A stretch of 64,000 nucleotides of DNA, taken from CAZVJU01 sp964627195 (GTDB lineage Bacteria; Patescibacteriota; Microgenomatia; UBA8517). The number at the start of each line of letters is the position of its first letter. Within the stretch, counting starts at the first letter, position 1. The DNA lies in NCBI GenBank assembly GCA_964627195.1, contig CAZVJU010000004.1:1-64000 (forward strand), in the 5' to 3' direction. Position numbers and translations under genes: made by a program. Shown here in pieces: positions 37,163 to 45,149 of the stretch. The notes beneath the pieces are model-generated. The model searched no databases. It had not been told where the DNA came from and saw only the letters and a list, made by a program, of their open reading frames with translations.

Positions 37163-38302
37163 ATGATAGATGGACAATACAAAGGTCATTTATTCGCTGT
37201 AATTCTTAATGGTGGAGGTGGAACGAGGTTGTGGCCAAAGTCCAGAAATGATTTCCCCAAACAATTTATTAGACTTTTTAATGGTCAAACCTTAACTCAA
37301 ATTACTTGCCACAGATTGAATAAGATACTTCCTTGGGAAAGAATATATTGTGTAACTGTTTCCGAGCCATATAAAAAGGAAATTCTAAAAGAAGTACCGA
37401 ACTTTATTGAGAAAAATGTTATTGTGGAACCAGAACGCCGTGATACTGCTCCTGCGCACGGAATAGGAGCCGCTTTTGTTTTTAAGAAGGATCCCCAAGC
37501 GGTAATTATTAACGAGTCAGCGGATAGATTAGTAAATCCTGTTAATAAATATCTGAAAACATTATTAGCTGCAGCAAAAATTTCGTATGAAGATAGGATA
37601 TTTGTTTCAATGGGGGTAAAGCCACGGTATCCTCATACAGGGTTGGGTCACATTAAAAGGGGAGATAAATATAAAGATATTAATGGGATTAAATTGTATG
37701 AGGCCGATAAATTTGTGGAAAAACCCCCTCTTCCACAGGCTAAGCGGTTTACTTCGTCAGGAAAATATTACTGGAACGCAGGGCAATTTGTATGGAGGGC
37801 TGCAGATTATTTAGATACTTTGGAAAAATTTGAAAGTAAAGTGGGGAAGTCTTTGAGAAACATTATCGCTGCAATAGGTACAAAAGAAGAAAAAGAAGTA
37901 ATTCTTGAAGAATACGAAAAGTTGCCCACAAAAACTGTGAATGGAAAACCTATGAGTGTAGATTTTGCAGTTATAGAAAGGGTGAAAAAGATGTTGGTTG
38001 TAGAAGGTAATTTCTTCTGGACAGATATTGGCGATTGGAAAGAGGTTTGGAATAATTTACCACAAGATGAAATGGGTAATGTAATTATTGACGGAGAAAC
38101 ACCTGGGGGTAGAGTTATGAACATTGATACTTCTGACGCCTTGATTCATACAGATGGGAGACTAATAGCGGTTATTGATGTCGATAACATTGTTATAGTC
38201 GATACAAAAGAAGTACTTTTAGTTTGCAGTAAGAGTAAGGCGCAAAACGTAAAAAAGATTGTCGAGCGTTTAAAAGAAGAAGGAAAGAAAGAACTTTTGT
38301 AA
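37163..38302 (+). CDS. manC: mannose-1-phosphate guanylyltransferase
   Basis: The 379-residue protein has the sugar-nucleotidyltransferase signature NGGGGTRLWPKSR and FPKQF (16-35), then EPERRDTAPAHGIGAAF and FVEKP, and a YYWNAGQFVW motif. It makes GDP-mannose from mannose-1-phosphate and GTP. It lacks the PMI domain of the long bifunctional form, so mannose-6-phosphate isomerase must come from elsewhere. It is the only nucleotide-sugar synthesis gene in the window and feeds the WbaZ-like GT4 next to it. In the first motif the usual GGxGTRLWP reads GGGGTRLWP, which is normal. Confidence 0.9.
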   Translation: MIDGQYKGHLFAVILNGGGGTRLWPKSRNDFPKQFIRLFNGQTLTQITCHRLNKILPWERIYCVTVSEPYKKEILKEVPNFIEKNVIVEPERRDTAPAHGIGAAFVFKKDPQAVIINESADRLVNPVNKYLKTLLAAAKISYEDRIFVSMGVKPRYPHTGLGHIKRGDKYKDINGIKLYEADKFVEKPPLPQAKRFTSSGKYYWNAGQFVWRAADYLDTLEKFESKVGKSLRNIIAAIGTKEEKEVILEEYEKLPTKTVNGKPMSVDFAVIERVKKMLVVEGNFFWTDIGDWKEVWNNLPQDEMGNVIIDGETPGGRVMNIDTSDALIHTDGRLIAVIDVDNIVIVDTKEVLLVCSKSKAQNVKKIVERLKEEGKKELL

Positions 38303-38309
38303 AAAGTGT

Positions 38310-38315
38310 TATAAT
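38310..38315 (+). promoter_or_regulatory. extended -10 (TGTTATAAT) before the phosphoglycosyl transferase gene
   Basis: TATAAT preceded by TGT ends 13 bases before the ATG at 38329. The leader would be only about 6 bases. Confidence 0.45.
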
Positions 38316-38328
38316 TTCCTGCCCGGTT

Positions 38329-39006
38329 ATGACTAGTAGGGAGAAAAAAACTGTTGTTTACGATACTACAAAAAGAACTTTAGATATTCTTTTTTCTATA
38401 GTGCTTCTTATTTTTTTTGCTCCGGTAATGTTTATCACCGCAGTTCTTATTAAGTTAACTTCTCCAGGCCCTATTCTAGTTGAAAAAGAAAATAGGCATA
38501 TGAAGAGGGTAGGAAAAAATGGCAAAATTTTCAGACTCTATAAATTCCGATCGATGATGGTTAAAGCTGACATATTAGAAAAAACAGATCCAAGGTTCAG
38601 AAGCGTTTATATCGAAAAAAGAACAAGCGGAAATTATAAGTCCTTTAATGATATACGAGTTACTAAAATAGGAAAGATAATACGTAAGTTTTCAATCGAT
38701 GAAATGCCTCAGCTTGTAAACGTGCTTGAAGGCGAAATGAGTTTGGTAGGTCCGAGGCCATACCTTCCTGATGAGTTAGAGGAACAACAGCGCAAATATC
38801 CCGGAACCGAAAAATATGTCGACGAGGTTCACACTGTAAAGCCGGGAATAACAGGTTACTGGCAGGTTACAGGAAGAAGCGGAATTAATTTTGATAAACG
38901 AATTGAAATGGATGCATATTACGCCAGAAAAAAGTCGCTTCTTTTCGATATACTAATTATACTTAAAACTCCATGGGCAATGATTACCGGAAAGGGGGCA
39001 ATTTAA
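38329..39006 (+). CDS. monotopic phosphoglycosyl transferase (PglC/WbaP catalytic type)
   Basis: The 225-residue protein has one hydrophobic re-entrant helix (about 15-40), with KRTLDILFSIVLLIFFAP and SPGP behind it. Then come IFRLYKFRSMM, the catalytic FSIDEMPQL region, SLVGPRPYLP and KPGITGYWQVTGR. It transfers a sugar phosphate to undecaprenyl phosphate and so starts the lipid-linked glycan. It is the short form without the extra membrane domain of WbaP. Its sugar is unknown. It follows manC after 26 bases and has its own likely promoter. Confidence 0.9.
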   Translation: MTSREKKTVVYDTTKRTLDILFSIVLLIFFAPVMFITAVLIKLTSPGPILVEKENRHMKRVGKNGKIFRLYKFRSMMVKADILEKTDPRFRSVYIEKRTSGNYKSFNDIRVTKIGKIIRKFSIDEMPQLVNVLEGEMSLVGPRPYLPDELEEQQRKYPGTEKYVDEVHTVKPGITGYWQVTGRSGINFDKRIEMDAYYARKKSLLFDILIILKTPWAMITGKGAI

Positions 39007-39057
39007 CTTTTCAAAACCAGCTTCAAGTACGTCTCTGGTAGAAATTTATTATTTTGG

Positions 39058-39063
39058 TATTAT
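39058..39063 (+). promoter_or_regulatory. extended -10 (TGGTATTAT) before the DUF4012 gene
   Basis: TATTAT preceded by TGG ends 8 bases before the ATG at 39072, the distance expected of a leaderless transcript. Confidence 0.4.
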
Positions 39064-39071
39064 GTAAAGAT

Positions 39072-41060
39072 ATGGCTGAAATAAACATTCCCCAGATAGG
39101 AGCCAGTAATCCAGCTCCCGAGGATTTCCAACACGATGAGGAGGGATCAATATTAATACCTAAAATTGACTTAGACAAAAAGAAAAAGAGAAGAATTGCC
39201 AGATATATATCCATTTTTCTTCTAGCTTTCTTTCTATTCGTGATAATTTATGCGTTCTTGGGGTATAGGTTTTATGTAAAAGTCCTGGCTTTAAAAACAT
39301 CTTTAGATACCTTAGTTGCTGCTGCAAATTCCCAGGATTTGCCTAAAGTTAGAGAGAATCTGAAAAGTTCCCAATCAAGTGTGACGGATCTAAAAAACGC
39401 ATATAAACCGTTTGTCTGGTTAAAAGTTATGCCTTTTGTCGGGGTTTATGTTAAAGACATTCAGCATTTCCTGAATGCTGGCGGTTATGGTCTGGAAGCA
39501 GGAGGGTTTGTTGTTGAGACGGTAGAACCATACGCTGATATAATAGGTTTTGCTGGTGGGTCAGATGGGTCCGAAAGCGGTGACCAAACTACTCAGGAAC
39601 GACTGGACTTTGTAATTAAGACAATTCCTGATCTTATTCCGAAGGCAGACGCTTTAATTGAAAAAATTACCCTAATTCGCAGTGAAGTTGACGCTGTTAA
39701 CCCGGAGCTGTATCCGGAGGATATATTTGACGAACCGGTTCGGGATAAGTTAAAAACTGTGATCGAACTTATAGATAATACAGCCGATTTGGTTGAAAAC
39801 GGGAAGCCTCTTTTGGAATCTGCACCCTATTTACTGGGAGTTGATGGGACTCGACAGTATCTTGTCATCTTTCAAAATGACAAAGAGCTTCGGCCAACCG
39901 GAGGATTTATTACAGCTTACTCCATAGCAAAGGTCGATAAAGGAAGATTTGAACCTGTATCATCAGCCGATATATATAGCTTAGACGATAAATATACGCC
40001 TAAAATTCCCGCACCCGAGCCTTTGATTAAGTACATAAAAGGACCATACACTTTATCCAAAAATTTCCGTCTCAGGGATATGAATTGGTCTCCCGACTTT
40101 GCAGAATCTATGGATACATTTTCTAAGGAGATAAAGACTGTCGGAATTCAAAATATTGACGGAATTATTGCTGTAGACACGCAAGTTTTGGTAAATATCC
40201 TAAATGCCATCGGGCCAGTCCAAGTTTCAGGATTTGGGGAATACAGCACTAAAATAGTTCCTGAGTGCGATTGTCCACAAGTTATTTATGAGTTGGAAAG
40301 TTTTGCCGATATTGAAGGACCTGTTGTTTGGAGTCAGGATGAGCCGGGAAAGATAATTTTTGCTCCTCCGAACTATGATAACCGGAAAAAAATAATCGGT
40401 CCCTTGATGAATTCGGTTTTAGCCAATGCGCTTGGTCAGCCTAAAGAAAAACTTCCGGTTTTATTTGAAGCTGTTCTTAAGTCATTGACCGAGAAACATG
40501 TACTTTTTTATATCAATGACGAAGAGGCCCAAAAAGCGGTAGAACTTTTCGGGATAGGCGGAGTAATTGACGACTATAATGGTGATTACTTACACATAAA
40601 CGATGCAAACTTGGGAGGAAGAAAGTCTAATCTTTATGTTACCCAAGAGGTAAATCAGTCAATTGAAATTGCAAAAGACGGAGTGGTTACAAAAACAGTT
40701 ACTATCACCTATAAAAACCCGAAGAGTCACGACGGTTGGCTTAACTCTGTCCTACCGAATTGGGTACGAATATATGTTCCAGAGGGCAGTGAACTTATTG
40801 ACTTTTCCGGCGTGGAGGAAAAAGAAAAACCCTATAATGAGTTAGGGAAAACAGTTTTTGCAGGACTTTTTAATCTCCGTCCGCAGGGCGTTGCTAAGGT
40901 GAGTGTCCAGTATAAGCTGCCTTTCAAAGTTGAATCTGGCTATAATCTCTTTATTCAAAAACAGCCCGGAACGGATGCACCGCTTTATACTATAGATCTG
41001 GGCAAGAAAAATGAAGAATTTTTCCTTAAGAAAGATATGGAAGTTAAATTTAAAATCTAA
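39072..41060 (+). CDS. DUF4012 cell-surface protein
   Basis: I choose the ATG at 39072 (MAEINIPQIG) over an upstream TTG at 39054. The 662-residue protein has a cytoplasmic basic stretch (KKKKRR), one membrane helix near residues 47-67, and a long outside part. The central signature YLVIFQNDKELRPTGGFITAY is the DUF4012 core (shown as YLVIFQNDKE and LRPTGGF). The family is found in Gram-positive and CPR surface-glycan loci and shows distant likeness to LytR-CpsA-Psr proteins. A role in attaching or processing glycan is plausible; it is the first gene after the phosphoglycosyl transferase. Confidence 0.8.
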   Translation: MAEINIPQIGASNPAPEDFQHDEEGSILIPKIDLDKKKKRRIARYISIFLLAFFLFVIIYAFLGYRFYVKVLALKTSLDTLVAAANSQDLPKVRENLKSSQSSVTDLKNAYKPFVWLKVMPFVGVYVKDIQHFLNAGGYGLEAGGFVVETVEPYADIIGFAGGSDGSESGDQTTQERLDFVIKTIPDLIPKADALIEKITLIRSEVDAVNPELYPEDIFDEPVRDKLKTVIELIDNTADLVENGKPLLESAPYLLGVDGTRQYLVIFQNDKELRPTGGFITAYSIAKVDKGRFEPVSSADIYSLDDKYTPKIPAPEPLIKYIKGPYTLSKNFRLRDMNWSPDFAESMDTFSKEIKTVGIQNIDGIIAVDTQVLVNILNAIGPVQVSGFGEYSTKIVPECDCPQVIYELESFADIEGPVVWSQDEPGKIIFAPPNYDNRKKIIGPLMNSVLANALGQPKEKLPVLFEAVLKSLTEKHVLFYINDEEAQKAVELFGIGGVIDDYNGDYLHINDANLGGRKSNLYVTQEVNQSIEIAKDGVVTKTVTITYKNPKSHDGWLNSVLPNWVRIYVPEGSELIDFSGVEEKEKPYNELGKTVFAGLFNLRPQGVAKVSVQYKLPFKVESGYNLFIQKQPGTDAPLYTIDLGKKNEEFFLKKDMEVKFKI

Positions 41061-41065
41061 TCTCT

Positions 41066-41611
41066 GTGAAGCCAAGACGATATTCTTCTGACGCAATTAT
41101 TTTATCTAGAAAAAATTATGGTGAAGCGGACAGATTTTTGACAGTTTATAGTAAAAACTTCGGTAAACTTCGTCTATTAGCAAAAGGAGTTAGAAGGCCT
41201 AAAAGTAAAAAACGCGGACATATCGAGGTTTTTAGTCAGTTAAAATTTTCTGCCTCCAAAGGAAAAGGTATTGATTTGATTACCGAAGCCGAGACAATAG
41301 CATCTTTCGAAGTGATCCGAAAAGATTTAAAAAAAGTTACGGTCGCTTACTTTTTATTGGAAACTATAAGAAGAATTACACATGACGAAGAAAAGAATGA
41401 AGAACTTTATAACCACTTACTTGAAACACTGACTCTTATTAAAAAGTCCACAAATTTAAGAAAACTGCGTTATAATTTTATCTATAAAACCCTTATATTA
41501 TTGGGTTTTTGGCCGGTTGGAAAGGTGATGATTGATCCCGATAAAGTGTTGACAGAAGTCATTGAACGGCAGATGTTTTCAGTTCGCGTGGGTAAAAAGC
41601 TTCTAACCTAA
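41066..41611 (+). CDS. recO: DNA repair protein RecO, short form
   Basis: The 181-residue protein starts at GTG. It has the N-terminal OB-fold pattern of RecO (RRYSSDAIILSRKNYGEADRF, LRLLAKGVRRPKSKKRG, both shortened) and a helical middle. The family usually has about 240 residues, with a C-terminal four-cysteine zinc site. Here no cysteine pair follows GFWPVGK and the protein ends soon after. RecO anneals SSB-coated strands and helps load RecA. The shortened form is consistent with reduced CPR genomes. Confidence 0.85.
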   Translation: MKPRRYSSDAIILSRKNYGEADRFLTVYSKNFGKLRLLAKGVRRPKSKKRGHIEVFSQLKFSASKGKGIDLITEAETIASFEVIRKDLKKVTVAYFLLETIRRITHDEEKNEELYNHLLETLTLIKKSTNLRKLRYNFIYKTLILLGFWPVGKVMIDPDKVLTEVIERQMFSVRVGKKLLT

Positions 41612-41633
41612 ATTTTAATATTAATATAAATGG

Positions 41634-41639
41634 TACAAT
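41634..41639 (+). promoter_or_regulatory. extended -10 (TGGTACAAT) before the DUF2130 gene
   Basis: TACAAT preceded by TGG ends 10 bases before the ATG at 41650, so the leader would be very short or absent. Confidence 0.4.
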
Positions 41640-41649
41640 CGTGGGAAAG

Positions 41650-42783
41650 ATGTCAACAACGTTTAAATGTCCGCACTGCGGAGCCCAAATTGAAATTTCT
41701 GAGGCTTTGACTCACCAAATAGAAGAGCAGGTTTTGGAATCAGTTAAGTTGGAGCATACCAAAGAAGTAGAAGCAGCTTCAAAGAAAGCCCAAGCAGAGA
41801 CCTTTTTGAAAATTAAGAAAGATTTCGAGTTTCAACTGAACCGACTGAAAGAAGAGAAAGAAGAAGAAGTTGTCAGAAATAATAAGTTATTGAAAGAGCT
41901 AGGAGAAATGAATGACCAGATGAGACTGTTAAGAAGGAAAGATGAGGAAAGAGAGCTGGAAATGAAGAAAAAACTTGCGGAGGACGAAGAAAAAATAAGA
42001 CATGATGCCAGCCAAAAAGAGCGCGAAGTGCTTTCGCTGGAAATTGCCGAGCTCAAAAAGAAAAACGAAGATATGCAGAAGGCCTTGGAAGAGGCTAAGG
42101 CGAAAGGAACCCAAAAATCTCAACAACTTCAGGGAGAAGTACTTGAGCTCGATCTTGAAGAGAAATTGAGAAATTCCTTTGTCTATGATGAGGTAAATCC
42201 GATCGGTAAAGGAGTGCAGGGAGCAGATATTTTGCAGACTGTCAGGAATCAGACAGGAAAAGTAGCAGGGGCCATTCTTTGGGAGACAAAAAGAGCGAAG
42301 TGGACACCATCTTGGATTCCAAAGCTCAAAGAAGATGGAAGAAAAAACGATGCGACAATGGTCGTTCTCGTTTGCGAGAATTTACCTCCCCAAATTGATC
42401 ATTTTAAAGTAGTTGAAGGTGTGGTTGTTACGTCCATTCCTTATTCTCTTGCGATTGCCGGGATTTTACGGCGCAATTTAATGCTGATAGCACAAGCTAA
42501 GTCGGCTTCTATCAATAAAGATGAGAAGTTGGAAATGCTTTATGACTATATCCAAAGCGATGCTTTTCGTCATAGGTTTGAGTCTTTTTCAGACGGAGTT
42601 AAAGCTATGGAGGAGGATTTATTAACAGAACGAAGGTCGATGGAGCGAATTTGGAAAAAAAGAGAAACTCAGATTAAAAGAATCCAATTAAATACCTCAA
42701 GAATGTTTGGTGAACTTCAAGGAGTGATGGGCAACGAACTACCGGATATTAAAACTCTCACTCTCGAGAGCGGAGAGGATTAA
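41650..42783 (+). CDS. DUF2130 protein with zinc ribbon and coiled coil
   Basis: The ATG at 41650 is preferred to the GTG at 41641 because it gives MSTTFKCPHCGAQI. The 377-residue protein has an N-terminal Cys-x-x-Cys ribbon, a long charged coiled coil (about residues 25-165), and the DUF2130 core with GADILQTVRNQTGKVAGAILWETKRAKWT, quoted as GADILQTVRN and ILWETKRAKW. DUF2130 has been compared to a restriction-nuclease-like fold, but no biochemical role is certain. It is a stand-alone gene between recO and glyS. Confidence 0.85.
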   Translation: MSTTFKCPHCGAQIEISEALTHQIEEQVLESVKLEHTKEVEAASKKAQAETFLKIKKDFEFQLNRLKEEKEEEVVRNNKLLKELGEMNDQMRLLRRKDEERELEMKKKLAEDEEKIRHDASQKEREVLSLEIAELKKKNEDMQKALEEAKAKGTQKSQQLQGEVLELDLEEKLRNSFVYDEVNPIGKGVQGADILQTVRNQTGKVAGAILWETKRAKWTPSWIPKLKEDGRKNDATMVVLVCENLPPQIDHFKVVEGVVVTSIPYSLAIAGILRRNLMLIAQAKSASINKDEKLEMLYDYIQSDAFRHRFESFSDGVKAMEEDLLTERRSMERIWKKRETQIKRIQLNTSRMFGELQGVMGNELPDIKTLTLESGED

Positions 42784-42810
42784 TATTGTACGACTGGTTT
42801 TAAGTTCTTC

Positions 42811-42839
42811 TGGATAAGGATCAATTAAATAGTTATAAT
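42811..42839 (+). promoter_or_regulatory. glyS promoter, probably leaderless
   Basis: TGGATA (-35-like, four of six matches) at 42811, a 17-base spacer, and TATAAT at 42834-42839. The ATG follows after only 6 bases, so transcription would begin at or next to the start codon. Confidence 0.5.
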
Positions 42840-42845
42840 TCAAAC

Positions 42846-44147
42846 ATGGATTTGATGGAGAAAATAACAAGTCTTGCAAAAAGGCGTGGATTTATTTATC
42901 CCGGGAGTGAAATTTATGGTGGACTTCAGGGATTTTGGGATTATGGGCCCTTAGGAGTTGAGCTGAAAAATAATATCAAAAGACAGTGGTGGAAAGATAT
43001 GGTTTATGACAGAGATGATGTGGTTGGAGTTGACGCAGCAATTATCATGAACCCTCAGGTTTGGGTTGCGTCGGGTCATACGGAAGGTTTTTCAGATCCT
43101 TTAGTCGAATGCAGAGTTTGTCATAAGCGTATTAAAGCCGATGATCAAGGATTAGTTAAAGACCACGAGAAGGAACATGGTAATAAATCCTCCTGGACTG
43201 AGCCGAAAATGTTTAATTTACTTACCGAAGTTTATTTGGGTGTTACAGAACCAAAGCAAAAAGCTTACCTGCGAGGAGAAATAACACAAGGGGTTTTTGT
43301 AAATTTTCAAAATGTTGTTAATTCGACTCGAGTAAAAATCCCATTTGGAATTGCGCAAGTTGGTAAGGCGTTTAGAAACGAGATAACCCCGGGAAACTTT
43401 ACTTTCAGAAGTCGTGAATTCGAGCAGATGGAACTGGAATATTTTGTACACCCTGATGACAAAGAGACAAAAAAGAGCTTCGATTTCTGGAAGGGAGAAA
43501 GGCTAAATTGGTATCAAAAACTTGGTATTAAGTCTGAGAATTTACGATTTGAGGATCACGATAAAAATCATCTTGTACACTACGCCCGTTACGCAACTGA
43601 TATACAGTATCGCGCACCCTTTGGTTGGAGTGAGTTTGAGGGAATTCACCATAGGGGGGATTGGGATTTGGGAAGACACAAGCTAACATATAAAGATCCC
43701 GATACAAATAAGCAGTTCACGCCGTGGGTTATTGAAACATCCGGCGGTGTCGACCGTGCAACGCTCTTTTTCCTTCTTGATTCTTATACTGAGGATCCCT
43801 CGACCAGTTCGGGACAGGGAAGAATTGTTCTTAAACTTCATCCGAATCTTGCACCTTACAAAGTTGCAGTGTTTCCTCTTCTTGCAAATAAGGAAGAGCT
43901 TGTAAAAAAAGCAAGGGAAACATATCAGATTCTTTCGAGGAATCTTCGCGCCGTATGGGATGATAGAGGAAATATCGGCAAGAGATATTTTGCGCAAGAC
44001 GAAATCGGCACACCCTGGTGCGTTACGATCGATTTTCAAACACTAGAGGATAATACCCTGACAGTACGGGACAGAGATACCACAAAGCAGGAAAGAGTGT
44101 CGGTTGACAAGTTGGAAGACTATCTTCAAAATAAACTAGAGGAATGA
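42846..44147 (+). CDS. glyS: glycyl-tRNA synthetase, alpha2 type
   Basis: The 433-residue protein is a class II synthetase. It has SLAKRRGFIYPGSEIYGG and GFWDYGPLGVELKNNIK at the N-terminus, an insertion domain with a CRVC pair and DHEKEH, FRNEITP and FRSREFEQMELEYF as motif 2, and a C-terminal anticodon-binding domain (LAPYKVAVFPLL). It charges tRNA-Gly. An insert reading DPSTSSGQ (from 43796) sits between YTE and the GRIVLKLHP strand, where relatives have only a short acidic loop. The insert is surface exposed by position and probably tolerated. Confidence 0.95.
   Translation: MDLMEKITSLAKRRGFIYPGSEIYGGLQGFWDYGPLGVELKNNIKRQWWKDMVYDRDDVVGVDAAIIMNPQVWVASGHTEGFSDPLVECRVCHKRIKADDQGLVKDHEKEHGNKSSWTEPKMFNLLTEVYLGVTEPKQKAYLRGEITQGVFVNFQNVVNSTRVKIPFGIAQVGKAFRNEITPGNFTFRSREFEQMELEYFVHPDDKETKKSFDFWKGERLNWYQKLGIKSENLRFEDHDKNHLVHYARYATDIQYRAPFGWSEFEGIHHRGDWDLGRHKLTYKDPDTNKQFTPWVIETSGGVDRATLFFLLDSYTEDPSTSSGQGRIVLKLHPNLAPYKVAVFPLLANKEELVKKARETYQILSRNLRAVWDDRGNIGKRYFAQDEIGTPWCVTIDFQTLEDNTLTVRDRDTTKQERVSVDKLEDYLQNKLEE
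43796..43820 (+). repeat. in-frame DPSTSSGQ repeat insertion in glyS
   Basis: The 25-base imperfect palindrome starts TCCCT and ends AGGGA, with CGACCAGTTCGGGAC between. It encodes PSTSSGQG and lies at a loop of the synthetase. The same short repeat is familiar to me from other CPR-type proteins, which is recollection and not a search result. Confidence 0.6.
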
Positions 44148-44150
44148 ACA

Positions 44151-44250
44151 ACCCTGTGCCAAGAGTACAGGGTATCTGAAGGAATTCTGCCTTCAGCAGA
44201 AATGTTCTTTTTAGCTATTCTATTAGAACCCTGCTGCAAGACAGCAGGGT
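44151..44250 (+). repeat. multi-hairpin intergenic element after glyS
   Basis: There are three perfect stems: ACCCTGT / ACAGGGT (44151-44173), CTGAAGG / CCTTCAG (44176-44196), and ACCCTGCTG / CAGCAGGGT with loop CAAGA (44228-44250). A competing stem, TTCTGC / GCAGAA (44185-44201), overlaps the second. GGGTATCT after the first stem resembles GGGGTATCT in the element at 9766. Confidence 0.7.
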
Positions 44251-44271
44251 ATTTAAGGATAAAAATAAAAA

Positions 44272-45012
44272 GTGAAAAAATATTTGCCACTTATACCTTT
44301 GGTAGCAGGCCTTTTAGTGGTAGTAGGAGTCTTTGTCTTTATGAAGGGTCGTAAGCCAGAAACCGATTCGGATACCGAGGAGGAAGCGCTGCTTGAAGTT
44401 CTGCTTGAAGAGAGGCCGGTCGTTTCTCTCACGCCTACTGAAGATGGCCACTATCTCAAGTTGATAGTCGAGAAAATAAATATCCAAGGTGCCACTTCAG
44501 TTGATTATGAACTTTTGTATAAAACTAAAGAAGGTATTACTCAGGGTGTTCCTGGAACAATAAAGCTTGAAGGGCAGGATAAGTTTGAAGAAGACCTACT
44601 TTTGGGAAGTGAATCCTCAGGGAAGTTCCGCTATGACGATGGAGTTGAAGAAGGAAGTATGACACTGCGTTTCCGGAATTCCGGAGGGAAACTAGTGGCA
44701 AAATTTGAGACAGACTTTCATTTGCAAAATGACACGGATCTTGTGACATCACCTGATCAGATTTTCAAATATCAACTTTCTCAGAAGTCCGACCACTACT
44801 TTATTACTATGTTAACAGTTGGATACCCCGGTAAATCAGAAACAGAAGTTAAAAACGGCCCTTATGGAATTTTTTCTTCATCCGAGGAAAAATCGCCCGG
44901 AATTGCTGAGTTGGGAAGTGATAAAGTGTATTACTTCGACGGACAAGAATGGATAAGCTTAGAAGCTCTGAAAACTCCTGATGTAGGACTTTTCTTCGGT
45001 AGTAGCAAGTAA
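44272..45012 (+). CDS. membrane-anchored extracytoplasmic protein of unknown function
   Basis: The 246-residue protein starts at GTG and has one N-terminal hydrophobic segment (5-25) followed by KGRK and a strongly acidic stretch (TEEEALLEVLLEE). The rest looks rich in beta strands. No cysteine sits at the anchor, so it is not a lipoprotein by sequence. I recognise no family. It lies between glyS and the dcw cluster, after a multi-hairpin repeat and before a possible terminator, so it is probably transcribed alone or with glyS. Confidence 0.6.
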   Translation: MKKYLPLIPLVAGLLVVVGVFVFMKGRKPETDSDTEEEALLEVLLEERPVVSLTPTEDGHYLKLIVEKINIQGATSVDYELLYKTKEGITQGVPGTIKLEGQDKFEEDLLLGSESSGKFRYDDGVEEGSMTLRFRNSGGKLVAKFETDFHLQNDTDLVTSPDQIFKYQLSQKSDHYFITMLTVGYPGKSETEVKNGPYGIFSSSEEKSPGIAELGSDKVYYFDGQEWISLEALKTPDVGLFFGSSK

Positions 45013-45031
45013 TCCTTCATACAAGGTATAG

Positions 45032-45053
45032 GAAACGGCCTTCGGGTTCTTTC
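45032..45053 (+). terminator. possible terminator with UUCG tetraloop
   Basis: GAAACGGCC and GGTTCTTTC fold around TTCG closed by a C-G pair, the very stable UUCG loop. There is one C-C mismatch and two G-U pairs. It lies 20 bases after the upstream stop and just before the mraZ promoter. Confidence 0.45.
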
Positions 45054-45057
45054 TGTG

Positions 45058-45086
45058 TTGACATACCCGTGAAAATAGATAAGAAT
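45058..45086 (+). promoter_or_regulatory. mraZ/dcw promoter
   Basis: A perfect -35 TTGACA at 45058-45063 is followed after about 17 bases by a weak -10 AAGAAT. The -10 lies inside the first MraZ-type box, a natural layout for autoregulation. Confidence 0.6.
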
Positions 45087-45110
45087 GGTTTAAAGTGGTT
45101 TAAAGTGGTT
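45081..45110 (+). promoter_or_regulatory. MraZ operator, three 10-bp boxes
   Basis: Three tandem 10-base units read AAGAATGGTT, TAAAGTGGTT and TAAAGTGGTT. MraZ proteins are known to bind evenly spaced TGGG/GTGG-type repeats before their own gene. The helical phasing of 10 bases and position over the -10 fit autorepression. Confidence 0.8.
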
Positions 45111-45149
45111 AATATTGTAACACAACGATCCTGCTAGAAATGAAAGATT

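Noticed and set aside
42846..44147. glyS being an archaeal-type transfer because of its insert
   Set aside because: The insert is a short repeat and the rest is an ordinary alpha2 bacterial/eukaryal-type synthetase, which is common in CPR and Gram-positive groups.
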